A DNA stretch of 26,861 nucleotides from assembly GCA_050260415.1 (NCBI GenBank), contig JBLNCE010000014.1, positions 1 through 26,861 of the forward strand, given 5' to 3'. Position 1 is the first letter of the stretch, and every line of letters begins with the position of its first letter. Below, piece after piece: positions 1 through 7,670 of the stretch. Below the pieces are notes generated by a model. That model did not search any database. It was not told where the DNA came from and saw only the letters and a list, made by a program, of their open reading frames with translations. Origin of the DNA: JBLNCE01 sp050260415 (GTDB lineage: Bacteria; Bacillota; UBA4882; JAAYXC01). The position numbers and the translations under genes were made by a program.

Positions 1-95
1 GGTTCCTGGCCGGCGATTTCGCGGGCGCGTACGCGGATAGGTTGAGCGAAGAATTTGTGCAACTGTTGCCCGAGACACCCCCATGGAAGAAGTAA
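1..95 (+). CDS. C-terminal end of an unidentified protein (partial)
   Basis: An open frame enters from the left edge (first full codon at base 3) and ends with TAA at 93-95. It gives about 30 residues, ending in a hydrophilic TPPWKK tail. A hairpin terminator follows about 50 bases later, which supports a real gene end. The fragment is too short to assign a family. It could be any gene upstream of a resA/ccdA pair; I do not guess a function. Confidence 0.5.
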   Translation, partial: FLAGDFAGAYADRLSEEFVQLLPETPPWKK

Positions 96-148
96 AGTGT
101 AGAGTATGGCATAATCGGTGCTGTGGGGCACGCCGCCCCGCGCCGGCG

Positions 149-184
149 AACGGGAAGGTCCCCGGAGGGTCTTCCCGTTTTATA
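149..184 (+). terminator. Rho-independent terminator
   Basis: A 9-bp perfect stem (AACGGGAAG at 149-157 with CTTCCCGTT at 171-179) has a 13-base loop containing a further CCC/GGG pairing. It is followed by TTTTAT. It closes the transcript of the partial gene at the left edge and separates it from the resA promoter. Confidence 0.75.
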
Positions 185-245
185 CGGATATGCGCGGGGG
201 GCTATGTTCTGAATAACGGTTGATCCTGACACCGGCAGCCTCTTA

Positions 246-274
246 TTGACCGATGGGGAAAAGCATGATATCAT
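246..274 (+). promoter_or_regulatory. SigA-type promoter for resA-ccdA
   Basis: TTGACC at 246-251 and TATCAT at 269-274 are separated by exactly 17 bases. The start of transcription would be near 281, about 36 bases before the chosen resA start. Confidence 0.6.
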
Positions 275-316
275 CTGGAATATACACTACAGGGTATGGT
301 AAGTGAGGTGCGGCTT

Positions 317-823
317 ATGCGGACCAGAATCGGGCTTTTGCTTGTGGCCGTTGTCATGGGCGGCGTCGTAATCGCCGGCCGGGCCGCGGGACCGCCGCGA
401 ATCGGCACCAAGGCGCCGGTTTTCGCGCTCCCCGATCTCAATGGAAAGGTCCGGTCGTTGGCGGAAGAGATAAAGTCGCACAGGGTAACGTTGGTCAATT
501 TCTGGGCGACCTGGTGCCCGCCGTGTCGCGGAGAGATTCCGGCGTTGGTGGCTTTTTATAAGGACTTCGCGCCGCAGGGCGTCCAGATCCTCGCCGTTGA
601 CCTGAAAGAAGGAATGCAGGAGGTAAGCAAGTTTGCCTCTGGGCAAGGCATGACCTTCCCCGTGCTAATCGATCGGACGGGCGCCGTGGCCGACATGTAC
701 GGGATCAGCGGCATCCCCACCACCTATATTCTTGACGCCAACGGTGTGATCCGTGACGTTATCGTGGGCGGCACGACCAAGAGCGTACTAAGCAGCAAGG
801 TCAGGCGTATATTACCGAAATGA
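317..823 (+). CDS. resA: ResA/TlpA-type thiol-disulfide oxidoreductase
   Basis: This is a membrane-anchored thioredoxin-like protein of the TlpA/ResA family, which reduces disulfides outside the membrane, classically on apocytochrome c before heme attachment. From the chosen ATG (168 aa) a single hydrophobic anchor spans about residues 5-24. The thioredoxin fold follows, with the active site WATWCPPC (Cys67 and Cys70) and a cis-proline region near the ISGIPTTYIL stretch. An upstream in-frame ATG at 296 would add seven residues. I prefer 317 because GAGGTG at 306-310 sits at ribosome-binding distance. The gene is 33 bases upstream of ccdA, whose product supplies electrons to such proteins, so the two form a functional pair. 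The exact substrate cannot be read from the sequence, and the symbol is by family and context. Confidence 0.85.
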   Translation: MRTRIGLLLVAVVMGGVVIAGRAAGPPRIGTKAPVFALPDLNGKVRSLAEEIKSHRVTLVNFWATWCPPCRGEIPALVAFYKDFAPQGVQILAVDLKEGMQEVSKFASGQGMTFPVLIDRTGAVADMYGISGIPTTYILDANGVIRDVIVGGTTKSVLSSKVRRILPK

Positions 824-856
824 CGACGGCCGGGGAGCGGCCGTCCATCCGCGGGG

Positions 857-1534
857 GTGATGGCATTGACGCCTACGCTGTTCGTCGCGTTTACCGCCGG
901 ACTCCTTTCGTTTCTATCGCCTTGTGTATTGCCGCTTGTCCCGGCGTATATCGCGATCCTGTCAAAGGGCGAAGCAAGCGGCCGCTTAGGCCCGCTTTGG
1001 CGGGCAATCCTCTTTAGCATGGGTTTTACGTTCGTCTTCATCCTGCTCGGTCTGGGAGCTTCCGCCATCGGCCAGTATCTGGGTGCGTACCGTCCGACCC
1101 TCGAAAAGATCGGCGGCTTGTTCGTAATCGTCTTGGGCTTGCATCAACTGGGCGTGCTCAGACTCACGCCGCTCTACCGGGAACGCCGGCTGACGGCGCC
1201 GCGCGGGGGGTCCGCCGCCGCGGCGGTCGCCATCGGCATGGTCTTTGCTTTCGGATGGACGCCGTGCGTGGGGCCCGTGTTGGCGGGAATCTTGACCCTG
1301 GCCGGTACATCGGGCCGCGCGGCGCAGGGTGTATCCTTGTTGGCGGCATACTCGGCCGGTCTGGCCCTGCCGTTCCTCCTGGCGGCCGTGGGCTACGGCT
1401 GGCTCCTCCGCGCGCTACGAGCGCTCGGCCGGTACGGACATTATTTCGAGATGGCCGGCGGAGCGTTGCTCATCCTCCTTGGCCTTCTCCTGGTGAGCGG
1501 GCGGCTCGAGATTCTGACCCGGCTGTTTTCCTAG
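857..1534 (+). CDS. ccdA: CcdA family thiol-disulfide interchange membrane protein
   Basis: CcdA is a six-helix membrane protein that carries reducing equivalents from cytoplasmic thioredoxin to outside thioredoxin-like proteins such as ResA. The 225-aa product is hydrophobic throughout. It has the two signature cysteines in their usual places: the LSPCVLPLVPAY motif in the first helix (Cys23) and FGWTPCVGP in the fourth (Cys137). The start is GTG at 857 or the adjacent ATG at 860, with a GCGGGGGTGA ribosome site just upstream; the ATG is equally plausible. Length matches the short CcdA form, without the fused DsbD domains. It follows resA in one operon and is closed by the terminator at 1613. 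Confidence 0.92.
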   Translation: MMALTPTLFVAFTAGLLSFLSPCVLPLVPAYIAILSKGEASGRLGPLWRAILFSMGFTFVFILLGLGASAIGQYLGAYRPTLEKIGGLFVIVLGLHQLGVLRLTPLYRERRLTAPRGGSAAAAVAIGMVFAFGWTPCVGPVLAGILTLAGTSGRAAQGVSLLAAYSAGLALPFLLAAVGYGWLLRALRALGRYGHYFEMAGGALLILLGLLLVSGRLEILTRLFS

Positions 1535-1590
1535 ACGGCTTTTTAGGATCCTTTTACATCTTACCGAATGACACGAAGCCATAAGGATGT

Positions 1591-1623
1591 CACGGATTCA
1601 GGTGTGATAATCAGCCAGGGCGC
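1591..1623 (+). repeat. First copy of a degenerate intergenic repeat
   Basis: CACGGATTCAGG (1591-1602) and CCAGGGCGC (1615-1623) occur here in the same order and almost the same spacing as at 8549-8560 and 8572-8580. Both copies lie in intergenic DNA downstream of a gene. Here the second block forms one side of the terminator stem. Confidence 0.4.
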
Positions 1624-1647
1624 GTTTCGAGCCCTGGCTTTTCCTTT
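1613..1647 (+). terminator. Rho-independent terminator after ccdA
   Basis: A 9-bp perfect stem, AGCCAGGGC (1613-1621) with GCCCTGGCT (1631-1639), is followed by a broken T tract (TTTTCCTTTTT). It separates the resA-ccdA operon from soj. Confidence 0.85.
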
Positions 1648-1863
1648 TTGCTTGGCGGGGGAGGGCGATTGAGAAGGAACTTACCTGACTCATCGCGAAG
1701 AGTACGGGAGAAAAATTGGCTCTGGGCGGTGAGAGAGTTGCCGGGCCATGCGCAACATTTCGGGATCTCTCGTGAGCGTACGCAGGAATTGCTTAAGGGA
1801 CTGGCGATCAGCCGGGCTGAAAGAATGCTGGTCGATTCGATGGAGTTGAGAGGAGGCGCCGGT

Positions 1864-2622
1864 GTGGGTAGGGTAATTGCCATTGCCAATCAGAAAGGCG
1901 GCGTGGGAAAGACTACCACCGCGGTAAACCTGGGGGCTTGCCTGGCGGAGAAAGAACGAAAAATATTGCTGATAGACATCGATCCGCAGGGAAATGCCAC
2001 GAGCGGGATTGGCTTACGAAAAAGCGAGATCCGTACGTGTATCTACGATGCCTTGATCAATGAGGTGCCATTGGCGGAAGTGGTGGTTGATACCCAGGTG
2101 GCAACCCTGCGCATGGTTCCGGCGACGATAAAACTGGCGGGAGCCGAATCGGAACTGGTGGGCATGATGGCTCGCGACCAGCGCCTCCGGCTTGCCTTGG
2201 AGCCTGTGCGCAATGATTATGACTACATCTTGATCGACTGCCCCCCTTCATTGGGCAACCTTACCCTAAACGCCCTTTCGGCGGCCGACTCCGTGATCGT
2301 GCCGATCCAGTGCGAATTCTACGCCCTTGAAGGGTTGAGCCAGCTCATGCGCACGATTCAGTTGGTACAGAAGTACTCGAATCCGCGCCTGGAGATCGAA
2401 GGCGTCGTTTTGACGATGTATGATAGCCGGACCAACCTTTCGGAACAAGTGATGGAGGAAGTAAAGAAATACTTTCAGGACAAGGTCTACGATAGCATCA
2501 TCCCACGGAATGTGCGTCTGAGTGAAGCGCCAAGCTATGGTCTGCCGATCACTTTGTATGATGCGAAGTCAAAAGGCTCGGAGGCGTATATGGACCTAGC
2601 CAAGGAGGTTATCGGCAGATGA
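1864..2622 (+). CDS. soj: Chromosome partitioning ATPase Soj (ParA)
   Basis: Soj is a deviant-Walker ATPase that binds DNA as an ATP dimer and works with Spo0J and parS in origin segregation; in Bacillus it also regulates DnaA. From the GTG at 1864 the protein is 252 aa, almost exactly the family length. The deviant P-loop KGGVGKTT lies at residues 11-18, switch I LIDIDPQGN near 38-46, and the Walker B region LIDCPPSLG near 122-130. AGGAGG at 1851-1856 sits seven bases before this GTG, which decides the start. The frame is open upstream for about 70 codons (see findings). The stop overlaps the spo0J start by four bases (ATGA), so the two are translationally coupled. Confidence 0.95.
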   Translation: MGRVIAIANQKGGVGKTTTAVNLGACLAEKERKILLIDIDPQGNATSGIGLRKSEIRTCIYDALINEVPLAEVVVDTQVATLRMVPATIKLAGAESELVGMMARDQRLRLALEPVRNDYDYILIDCPPSLGNLTLNALSAADSVIVPIQCEFYALEGLSQLMRTIQLVQKYSNPRLEIEGVVLTMYDSRTNLSEQVMEEVKKYFQDKVYDSIIPRNVRLSEAPSYGLPITLYDAKSKGSEAYMDLAKEVIGR

Positions 2623-3479
2623 GCAGAGCGCGCGGTCTTGGGCGCGGATTGGGCGCACTAATCCCTGAGCTTGAAGAGGTTGAAAGCGAAGGTCGGCTCG
2701 AGATCGCCATCAGCGAGATCCGTACCAACCCCTACCAACCGCGCCGTGAGTTTGACCCGGTTAAACTGGCGGAACTCTCCGCATCCATTAAGGAACACGG
2801 CGTGCTTCAACCGGTCCTGGTGCGTCGGGTGGAAGGCGGTTATGAACTGGTTTCCGGGGAGCGGCGGCTGCGTGCCTCGGAATTGGCGGGTCTGACCAAG
2901 ATACCGGCCGTGATCGGGGAGTTTAACGATATCGCCATGATGGAAATCGCACTGGTTGAAAACCTCCAGCGCGAGGACCTGAACGCCATGGAGGAAGCGG
3001 AGGCATACCGCCGCCTGCTGGATGAGTTCGGCTTGACCCAGGAGGAAATAGCCCAGAAGGTCGGCAAGAGCCGTTCCGCCATTGCCAATTCGTTGCGCCT
3101 CCTCAACTTGCCCGAGACGGTAAAACATGACTTATGCGGGGGAAGGACGACGGTTGGGCACGCACGTGCCATCTTGGGCCTCAAAGGTGAAGAAGAACAA
3201 TTGGGTGCCTGGAAAGAGGTCATGGCCAGCGGACTATCGGTGCGGGAGACCGAGGAACTGGTGCGGCGGCGAACGGAAAAAGCTGTTTCACGTGAAACCC
3301 CCGGTAAGCATCTGCCCGCACCGCAGGTGGATCCCAATATCAAAGCGGTGGAAGACCGAATTCGTCAAGCCCTGGGCACCAAGGTGCGCATCCACCACGC
3401 CGGCGCAAGCGGGCGGATCGAGATCGAGTATTACTCCCAGGAAGAACTGGACCGTATTCTCGAGGTTATCGCCCACTAG
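2619..3479 (+). CDS. spo0J: Chromosome partitioning CTPase Spo0J (ParB)
   Basis: Spo0J/ParB is a CTP-dependent clamp that loads at parS and spreads along DNA. It stimulates Soj and recruits SMC. The 286-aa product has the N-terminal ParB domain at about residues 25-115, with the CTP-binding GERRLRA motif at 80-86 and the ENLQRED motif at 114-120. A KorB-type helix-turn-helix follows at about 138-162 (LTQEEIAQKVGKSRSAIANSLRLL region), and a C-terminal dimer domain after a linker near 225. A parS site lies inside its own coding sequence at 3284-3299, as in Bacillus spo0J, and a second lies 223 bases downstream of the stop. It overlaps soj by four bases. Confidence 0.95.
   Translation: MSRARGLGRGLGALIPELEEVESEGRLEIAISEIRTNPYQPRREFDPVKLAELSASIKEHGVLQPVLVRRVEGGYELVSGERRLRASELAGLTKIPAVIGEFNDIAMMEIALVENLQREDLNAMEEAEAYRRLLDEFGLTQEEIAQKVGKSRSAIANSLRLLNLPETVKHDLCGGRTTVGHARAILGLKGEEEQLGAWKEVMASGLSVRETEELVRRRTEKAVSRETPGKHLPAPQVDPNIKAVEDRIRQALGTKVRIHHAGASGRIEIEYYSQEELDRILEVIAH
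3284..3299 (+). promoter_or_regulatory. parS: parS site inside spo0J
   Basis: The 16 bases TGTTTCACGTGAAACC match the Bacillus parS consensus TGTTTCACGTGAAACA at 15 of 16 positions. It lies in the linker-coding part of spo0J, the same arrangement as in Bacillus subtilis. It would be a loading site for the ParB clamp. Confidence 0.92.
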
Positions 3480-3601
3480 GTATCCGCTGCAAAACGCCCC
3501 CTATCTGGCGCTCAGGCACAGGAATGCTCATTGCGCATCACCCTAACCTGGACGGATATTCTCAGGATCCTTCCTTACTGGTTGTTTCTCTGGATGCGAT
3601 C

Positions 3602-3615
3602 CGGTAAGCTTACCG
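3602..3615. repeat. 14-bp perfect palindrome upstream of larB
   Basis: CGGTAAGCTTACCG is a perfect palindrome in the 250-base gap between spo0J and larB, about 90 bases before the second parS. It is the size of a dimeric repressor operator. There is no clear core promoter beside it (only a weak extended GATACT -10 at 3645), so the role is unknown. Confidence 0.35.
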
Positions 3616-3702
3616 TGCCGGATTAGAACCCGTGTTTTCGCTGGGATACTAAGGTGGAATGATTGGCCGCGCAGGCGGCATCTTTTGCAGGCAGGTACGG
3701 CT

Positions 3703-3718
3703 CGTTTCACGTGAAACG
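3703..3718. promoter_or_regulatory. parS: parS site in the larB leader, abutting the ribosome binding site
   Basis: CGTTTCACGTGAAACG is a perfect 16-bp palindrome with the invariant GTTTCACGTGAAAC core of parS (14 of 16 to the Bacillus consensus; only the outer bases differ). Its last base is also the first base of GGAGG (3718-3722), the ribosome binding site for the TTG start of larB at 3730. Confidence 0.9.
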
Positions 3719-3729
3719 GAGGCAAGGTC

Positions 3730-4491
3730 TTGAAGAGAGATGAGGTGCGGGCGATACTGGCTGAAGTCGCCGAGGGGAGCCTTTCGCCCGATGAGGCGCT
3801 AACCCGCCTGGCCATGGCCCCATACGAAGATCTCGGCTTCGCCAAGGTTGACCACCATCGTGCCTTGCGCCAGGGAGAGGCCGAGGTTGTTTATTGTCCC
3901 GGTAAGTCTCGGGAAGAGATCGTCGCGATCATGGCCAGCCTGGCAAAGGGCGAAAGCAACGTATTGGCGACTCGGGCCGACGCGGATGTTTTCGAAGCTG
4001 TGCGCGAAGCCTTGCCGGAGGCCCGCTATGCGGCCCGGGCCAAACTCATCTACCTTCGGCGGCACGCGGAATGGACGCGGGGAGAAGTATGCGTGGTCTC
4101 GGCCGGTACCGCCGATACGAGCGTCGCCGACGAAGCGGCCTTGACCGCTTCACTGTTGGGAAGCAAGACGACCCGTCTCTATGATGTGGGTGTGGCTGGT
4201 CTTCACCGGCTCTTGAGCAACCAGGACGTCATCTTTCGCGCCAGGGTGGTGGTCGTCGTGGCCGGGATGGAGGGAGCGTTGGCCAGCGTGATTGGCGGCC
4301 TTGTTTCGAACCCCATCATCGCCGTACCGACCAGTATAGGGTATGGTGCCAGTTTTAACGGCCTGGCCGCATTACTTGCGATGCTCAACAGCTGCGCCAG
4401 CGGGGTAGCGGTAATGAATATCGATAACGGTTTCGGCGCGGGGGTGCTCGCGCATCGGATTAACCGTTTGGGGGAAATGCCTTGCGGATAG
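3730..4491 (+). CDS. larB: LarB, nicotinate adenine dinucleotide carboxylase/hydrolase
   Basis: LarB carries out the first step of nickel-pincer nucleotide synthesis: it carboxylates the pyridinium ring of NaAD and cleaves the phosphoanhydride. The product goes to LarE and then LarC. The 253-aa protein has a helical N-terminal domain (about 1-100) and a PurE-like C-terminal domain (about 120-250) with SAGTADTSVADEAA near 124-137 and glycine-rich GMEGALASVIGGL. The N-terminal LGFAKVDHHRALRQG and VVYCPGKS stretches are typical of the family. The start is TTG with GGAGG seven bases upstream. No clear promoter was found between spo0J and larB. It overlaps larC by ten bases, which fits pathway coupling. 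larA and larE are not in the window. Confidence 0.92.
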   Translation: MKRDEVRAILAEVAEGSLSPDEALTRLAMAPYEDLGFAKVDHHRALRQGEAEVVYCPGKSREEIVAIMASLAKGESNVLATRADADVFEAVREALPEARYAARAKLIYLRRHAEWTRGEVCVVSAGTADTSVADEAALTASLLGSKTTRLYDVGVAGLHRLLSNQDVIFRARVVVVVAGMEGALASVIGGLVSNPIIAVPTSIGYGASFNGLAALLAMLNSCASGVAVMNIDNGFGAGVLAHRINRLGEMPCG

Positions 4492-5705
4492 CTTATTTTG
4501 ACGCCGGCGCCGGGGTCAGCGGCGACATGATGCTCGGTGCGCTTGTGGATGCCGGTTTGGGACTCGATGGGTTACGGCGTGAGCTAGCGGGCCTTGGCCT
4601 AGACGGATACGATCTTGCCGTGGAAGAGATACGAAGAGGCGGTTTTCGAGCCTGCAAAGTACAGGTTAGGGTGCTTGAGAACGAGCATCATCCCCATCAT
4701 GGGCGCAAAGTCTCGGACATTATCGCGCTCATTGCAGGAGCCGCCTTGAGACCAGCGGTCAAAGAGACCGCCATCCGTGTCTTCCAACGTCTTGGCGAGG
4801 CGGAGGCGCGCGCGCACGGCGTGCGCGTGGCTGATACCCATCTCCATGAGGCTGGCGCGGTCGACGCGCTGGTGGACATCGTGGGGACCGTGGCCGCGCT
4901 CGACGCCATGGGCGCGCCCCGGGTGATCTTCTCTCCGCTCCGCCTGGGTTTTGGCACGGTCCAGTGCGCGCACGGCCTTCTACCGGTACCGGCGCCGGCG
5001 GTGGCCGAGTTGACGAAGGGTGTACCGGTCTATGCCGGGGAGATCGAAGGAGAAATGGTGACCCCGACGGGCGCGGCCTTGGCGGTTACCCTGGCGGACT
5101 CTTTTGGGCCGATGCCTTGTATGCTGCCGGAGGTGGTTGGGATCGGCGCGGGCTCGGCCGAGCGCGCGCTGCCAAATGTTTTACGGCTCTTCCTTGGCGT
5201 CTCTTCGGCGCCGGAAGCGGAAAACCTGAGCGAACTCCATGTCCTGGAAGCTAATCTGGACGACATGAACCCTGAACTCTACGATTATCTTGCGAAACGT
5301 CTCTGGGCCATGGGAGCCCTCGATGTATGGCTGACGCCGATTCAGATGAAAAAGGGCCGCCCCGGCACCCTTCTAAGCGTCTTGGCTTCTCCCGGAGAAG
5401 TGTCCACGTTACGGGAGGTGATCTTCTCCGAGAGCACGACGTTGGGCCTTCGCGAACGAAGAACGCTTCGGTATGCGTTGGCAAGGGAGGTCATCTTGGT
5501 GGAGGTTGCCGGGCGGACTGTCTCGGTCAAGGTAGGACGGTATAACGGCCGCGTGGTGCAGGTGGCGCCGGAGTACGAGGACTGCCGGCGTACCGCGCAA
5601 GCGGCGGCGCTGCCCTTGAAAAGGGTATACGAGTTGGCTGTCGGCGCGGCTTGGGAACTGCTCTCCGGTAATGGCGCGCGCGGCGTGCAAGGGGAGGATG
5701 GATAA
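4482..5705 (+). CDS. larC: LarC, nickel-pincer cofactor biosynthesis cyclometallase
   Basis: LarC inserts nickel into the bis-thiocarboxylated mononucleotide made by LarB and LarE, in a CTP-dependent cyclometallation, giving the cofactor of lactate racemase and related LarA enzymes. The 407-aa product has the family N-terminal YFDAGAGVSGDMMLGALVDAG stretch, a metal-binding HHPHH cluster at about 69-73, the HLHEAGAVDALVDIVG block near 120-135, and a C-terminal domain with VLEANLDDMNPE. In Lactobacillus plantarum, full-length LarC needs a programmed frameshift between larC1 and larC2; here one uninterrupted frame covers both parts. The start is TTG, with a run of Gs at 4470-4474 as ribosome site inside larB. 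It overlaps the next gene by one base (TAATG). Confidence 0.93.
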   Translation: MRIAYFDAGAGVSGDMMLGALVDAGLGLDGLRRELAGLGLDGYDLAVEEIRRGGFRACKVQVRVLENEHHPHHGRKVSDIIALIAGAALRPAVKETAIRVFQRLGEAEARAHGVRVADTHLHEAGAVDALVDIVGTVAALDAMGAPRVIFSPLRLGFGTVQCAHGLLPVPAPAVAELTKGVPVYAGEIEGEMVTPTGAALAVTLADSFGPMPCMLPEVVGIGAGSAERALPNVLRLFLGVSSAPEAENLSELHVLEANLDDMNPELYDYLAKRLWAMGALDVWLTPIQMKKGRPGTLLSVLASPGEVSTLREVIFSESTTLGLRERRTLRYALAREVILVEVAGRTVSVKVGRYNGRVVQVAPEYEDCRRTAQAAALPLKRVYELAVGAAWELLSGNGARGVQGEDG

Positions 5706-6256
5706 TGGGAAGCATATTCCAAGGTTACACCGAATTTATATTAGACAAGCAGGCTGTGATCCTGACGTTCGTCATCCTCTTCACGGCGGGTGCCGGCTTC
5801 TTTTTCATGCAAAACAGCCTCCGTCTCAACAAACTGCGTAGCCTTTACCGGTCCGCGCTGGCCCGCGAGGACCTCGGCTTGCTGGAGGATGTCTTGCAGA
5901 ACCAGTCTGAGGTGGAGCAGCGACTCGAAGCGCGCGTAAGTTCGCTCGAGCGGTCAATGGCCAGGCTGGAGTCGGCCGGGTCCCGCCACCTACAGCATTG
6001 CGTGCTTGAACGCTATCGAGCCTTCAAGGACGTGGGTGGCGATCAGAGTTTTTCGCTTGCCCTATTGGATGCCCATCGCGACGGCGTAATCTTGACAAGC
6101 ATCTACGGGCGGGATGAAGCGAGGATCTTTGCCAAGAAAATACGGGCCGGCGTATCCGTGCACCCTCTCTCGGAAGAGGAAAAGAGGGTTTTGGCGGCAA
6201 CGGAAGAAGAATCTGACGCTTGGGAGCAGGAAATCCCGGAAGTCGTGACGAAATAG
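5705..6256 (+). CDS. DUF4446 family membrane-anchored protein
   Basis: This 183-aa protein has one N-terminal membrane helix (about residues 16-35). A coiled-coil stretch (about 55-95, with repeated leucine/glutamate spacing) follows. The C-terminal domain carries the family block around RYRAFKDVGGDQSFSLALLD and TSIYGRDEAR. These features match DUF4446 proteins, which are common next to parAB in Clostridia and have no established biochemical function. It starts one base inside the larC stop and is 34 bases before the M23 peptidase, so it lies in the same transcript. The location suggests a link to segregation or the cell envelope; this is inference. Confidence 0.85.
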   Translation: MGSIFQGYTEFILDKQAVILTFVILFTAGAGFFFMQNSLRLNKLRSLYRSALAREDLGLLEDVLQNQSEVEQRLEARVSSLERSMARLESAGSRHLQHCVLERYRAFKDVGGDQSFSLALLDAHRDGVILTSIYGRDEARIFAKKIRAGVSVHPLSEEEKRVLAATEEESDAWEQEIPEVVTK

Positions 6257-6290
6257 ACGTTCCCACTTTTCGGTCGAGGGGGTGATGTGA

Positions 6291-7235
6291 TTGTGGCGTA
6301 GGCTCCGCCGCATGATCGCGATGATCGGGCGCTGGGGCTTCACTATCATGGTCATCCCGAAGCGAGGCGAAGTACGCCGTGTCGCCGTGCCTTGGCTTGG
6401 CGTCATTGCGGTGGTGGCGGCTTTGGGCACTATCGTTTATTTCCCCTTTGGACAAGCGGACAGCATTGCCAAACAACGGACCATCAATCAACTTAATGCC
6501 AGGAACAAGCGTCTTCAAAAGGAAAACGCCCAGGTTAAACCCGCCATAGACCGTGCGCGCGAACTGGAAGTATTGGTGAACCGTTTGCGAAACGAGCACG
6601 CGGCGGTCATCTCGGCTCTGGAATCGGTGCGGCGCAAATCGCGCACGCAGATCTCGAGCCGTGGCGGATTCGATCGGCCTCCGATCTACAGATTGCCTGA
6701 TCCGGTCGTCTCCCCGACCGATGGTGATGTCTCGTTGCTTGAGACGCTTGAGGTCAATACGGAGTCGCTCACAAAAGAAGTAACACGGCAGTTGGCCGCC
6801 TCGGAGACGCTCAAGAAGGAGTTATTGGCTTACGAGCGGCAGCTGGACCATACACCCAGCGTTTGGCCGGTTTACGGCCGGTTGACCTCGTGGTTTGGAT
6901 ACCGCCGCGATCCGGTAACCAGGTATAGCGCGATGCACGAAGGGATCGACCTCGCCACCCCCATGCGGAGTTCCGTGCGGGCGGTCGCCGACGGCGTCGT
7001 CTCATTCGCCGGACGGCGAGGCGGCTACGGTTGGACGGTAATCATCAATCATGGCTATGGTTATCAATCATTATACGGGCATAATGACTCGCTCCTAGTC
7101 AAGCCGGGTCAATCCGTGCGAAAGGGTCAAGTCATCGCGCGCTCCGGTAGCTCCGGCAAGAGCACGGGACCGCATCTTCACTTGGAAATCTGGGTGAACG
7201 GCAAAAAAGTCAATCCGCTTACATATATGCGTTAG
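6291..7235 (+). CDS. Membrane-anchored M23 family metallopeptidase
   Basis: M23 (LytM-like) zinc endopeptidases cut peptide cross-links in peptidoglycan or act as regulators of other hydrolases. The 314-aa product has a basic cytoplasmic start, a membrane helix at about 32-52, a coiled coil from about 60 to 185, and the LytM domain from about 190 to the end. Zinc and catalytic residues look intact: His216 and Asp220 (MHEGID), His264 (LYGHN), and His295/His297 (HLHLE). The start is TTG, with GAGGGGGTGATG (from 6276) just upstream. The nearby ATG at 6285 is stopped at once by TGA. An alternative ATG lies at residue 8. The adjacent bactofilin gene is a common partner of M23 proteins in cell-shape systems. 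Confidence 0.92.
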   Translation: MWRRLRRMIAMIGRWGFTIMVIPKRGEVRRVAVPWLGVIAVVAALGTIVYFPFGQADSIAKQRTINQLNARNKRLQKENAQVKPAIDRARELEVLVNRLRNEHAAVISALESVRRKSRTQISSRGGFDRPPIYRLPDPVVSPTDGDVSLLETLEVNTESLTKEVTRQLAASETLKKELLAYERQLDHTPSVWPVYGRLTSWFGYRRDPVTRYSAMHEGIDLATPMRSSVRAVADGVVSFAGRRGGYGWTVIINHGYGYQSLYGHNDSLLVKPGQSVRKGQVIARSGSSGKSTGPHLHLEIWVNGKKVNPLTYMR

Positions 7236-7258
7236 GAGCGCGCTGAGGGGGATATTTG

Positions 7259-7663
7259 ATGGCCGGTAAGGATACCAACTCGAAACGAATCGACACGGTG
7301 ATCGGCAAAGATACCACCGTCCGGGGAACGGTCGAGGCCGAAGGGACGATCAGGGTCGACGGACGCTTTGAAGGCGACATCTCGACCGCGGGCGATCTGA
7401 TTGTTGGCGAGAGTGGTTTCGTACAGGGCACGGTCGTGGCCAAGAACGTGTCCATCGCCGGGCAACTCCACGGCAAGGTGGAAGCGCGCGGCAGATTGGA
7501 ACTCTTGCCGTCCGCGAACGTGCAGGGCGAGATCAAGATGGTCCTTCTGGTCGTGGAGGAAGGGGCCTGCCTGCAGGGGAATTGTGAAGCTTTGCCCCGC
7601 GGCGATCTCAAGGAACGCGGCAAGGCCTTGAGGGTGGAAACACCGCAAGAAGTCAAGAAATAG
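7259..7663 (+). CDS. Bactofilin (polymer-forming cytoskeletal protein)
   Basis: Bactofilins form nucleotide-independent filaments from a right-handed beta-helix and often place peptidoglycan enzymes. The 134-aa product has the family pattern of short repeating beta turns: GTVEAEGTIRVDGRFEGDI, then DLIVGESGFVQGTVVAKNV, then further repeats to about residue 110, with a charged tail. ATG at 7259 is preferred over the TTG at 7256, with GAGGGGGAT as ribosome site. It begins 23 bases after the M23 gene and ends the operon at a terminator. Together they suggest a bactofilin-guided wall hydrolase. Confidence 0.92.
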   Translation: MAGKDTNSKRIDTVIGKDTTVRGTVEAEGTIRVDGRFEGDISTAGDLIVGESGFVQGTVVAKNVSIAGQLHGKVEARGRLELLPSANVQGEIKMVLLVVEEGACLQGNCEALPRGDLKERGKALRVETPQEVKK

Positions 7664-7670
7664 ATACGAC

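Noticed and set aside
1648..1668. TTG at 1648 as the soj start
   Set aside because: It lies inside the T tract of the ccdA terminator and has no ribosome site. The GTG at 1864 gives the family length.
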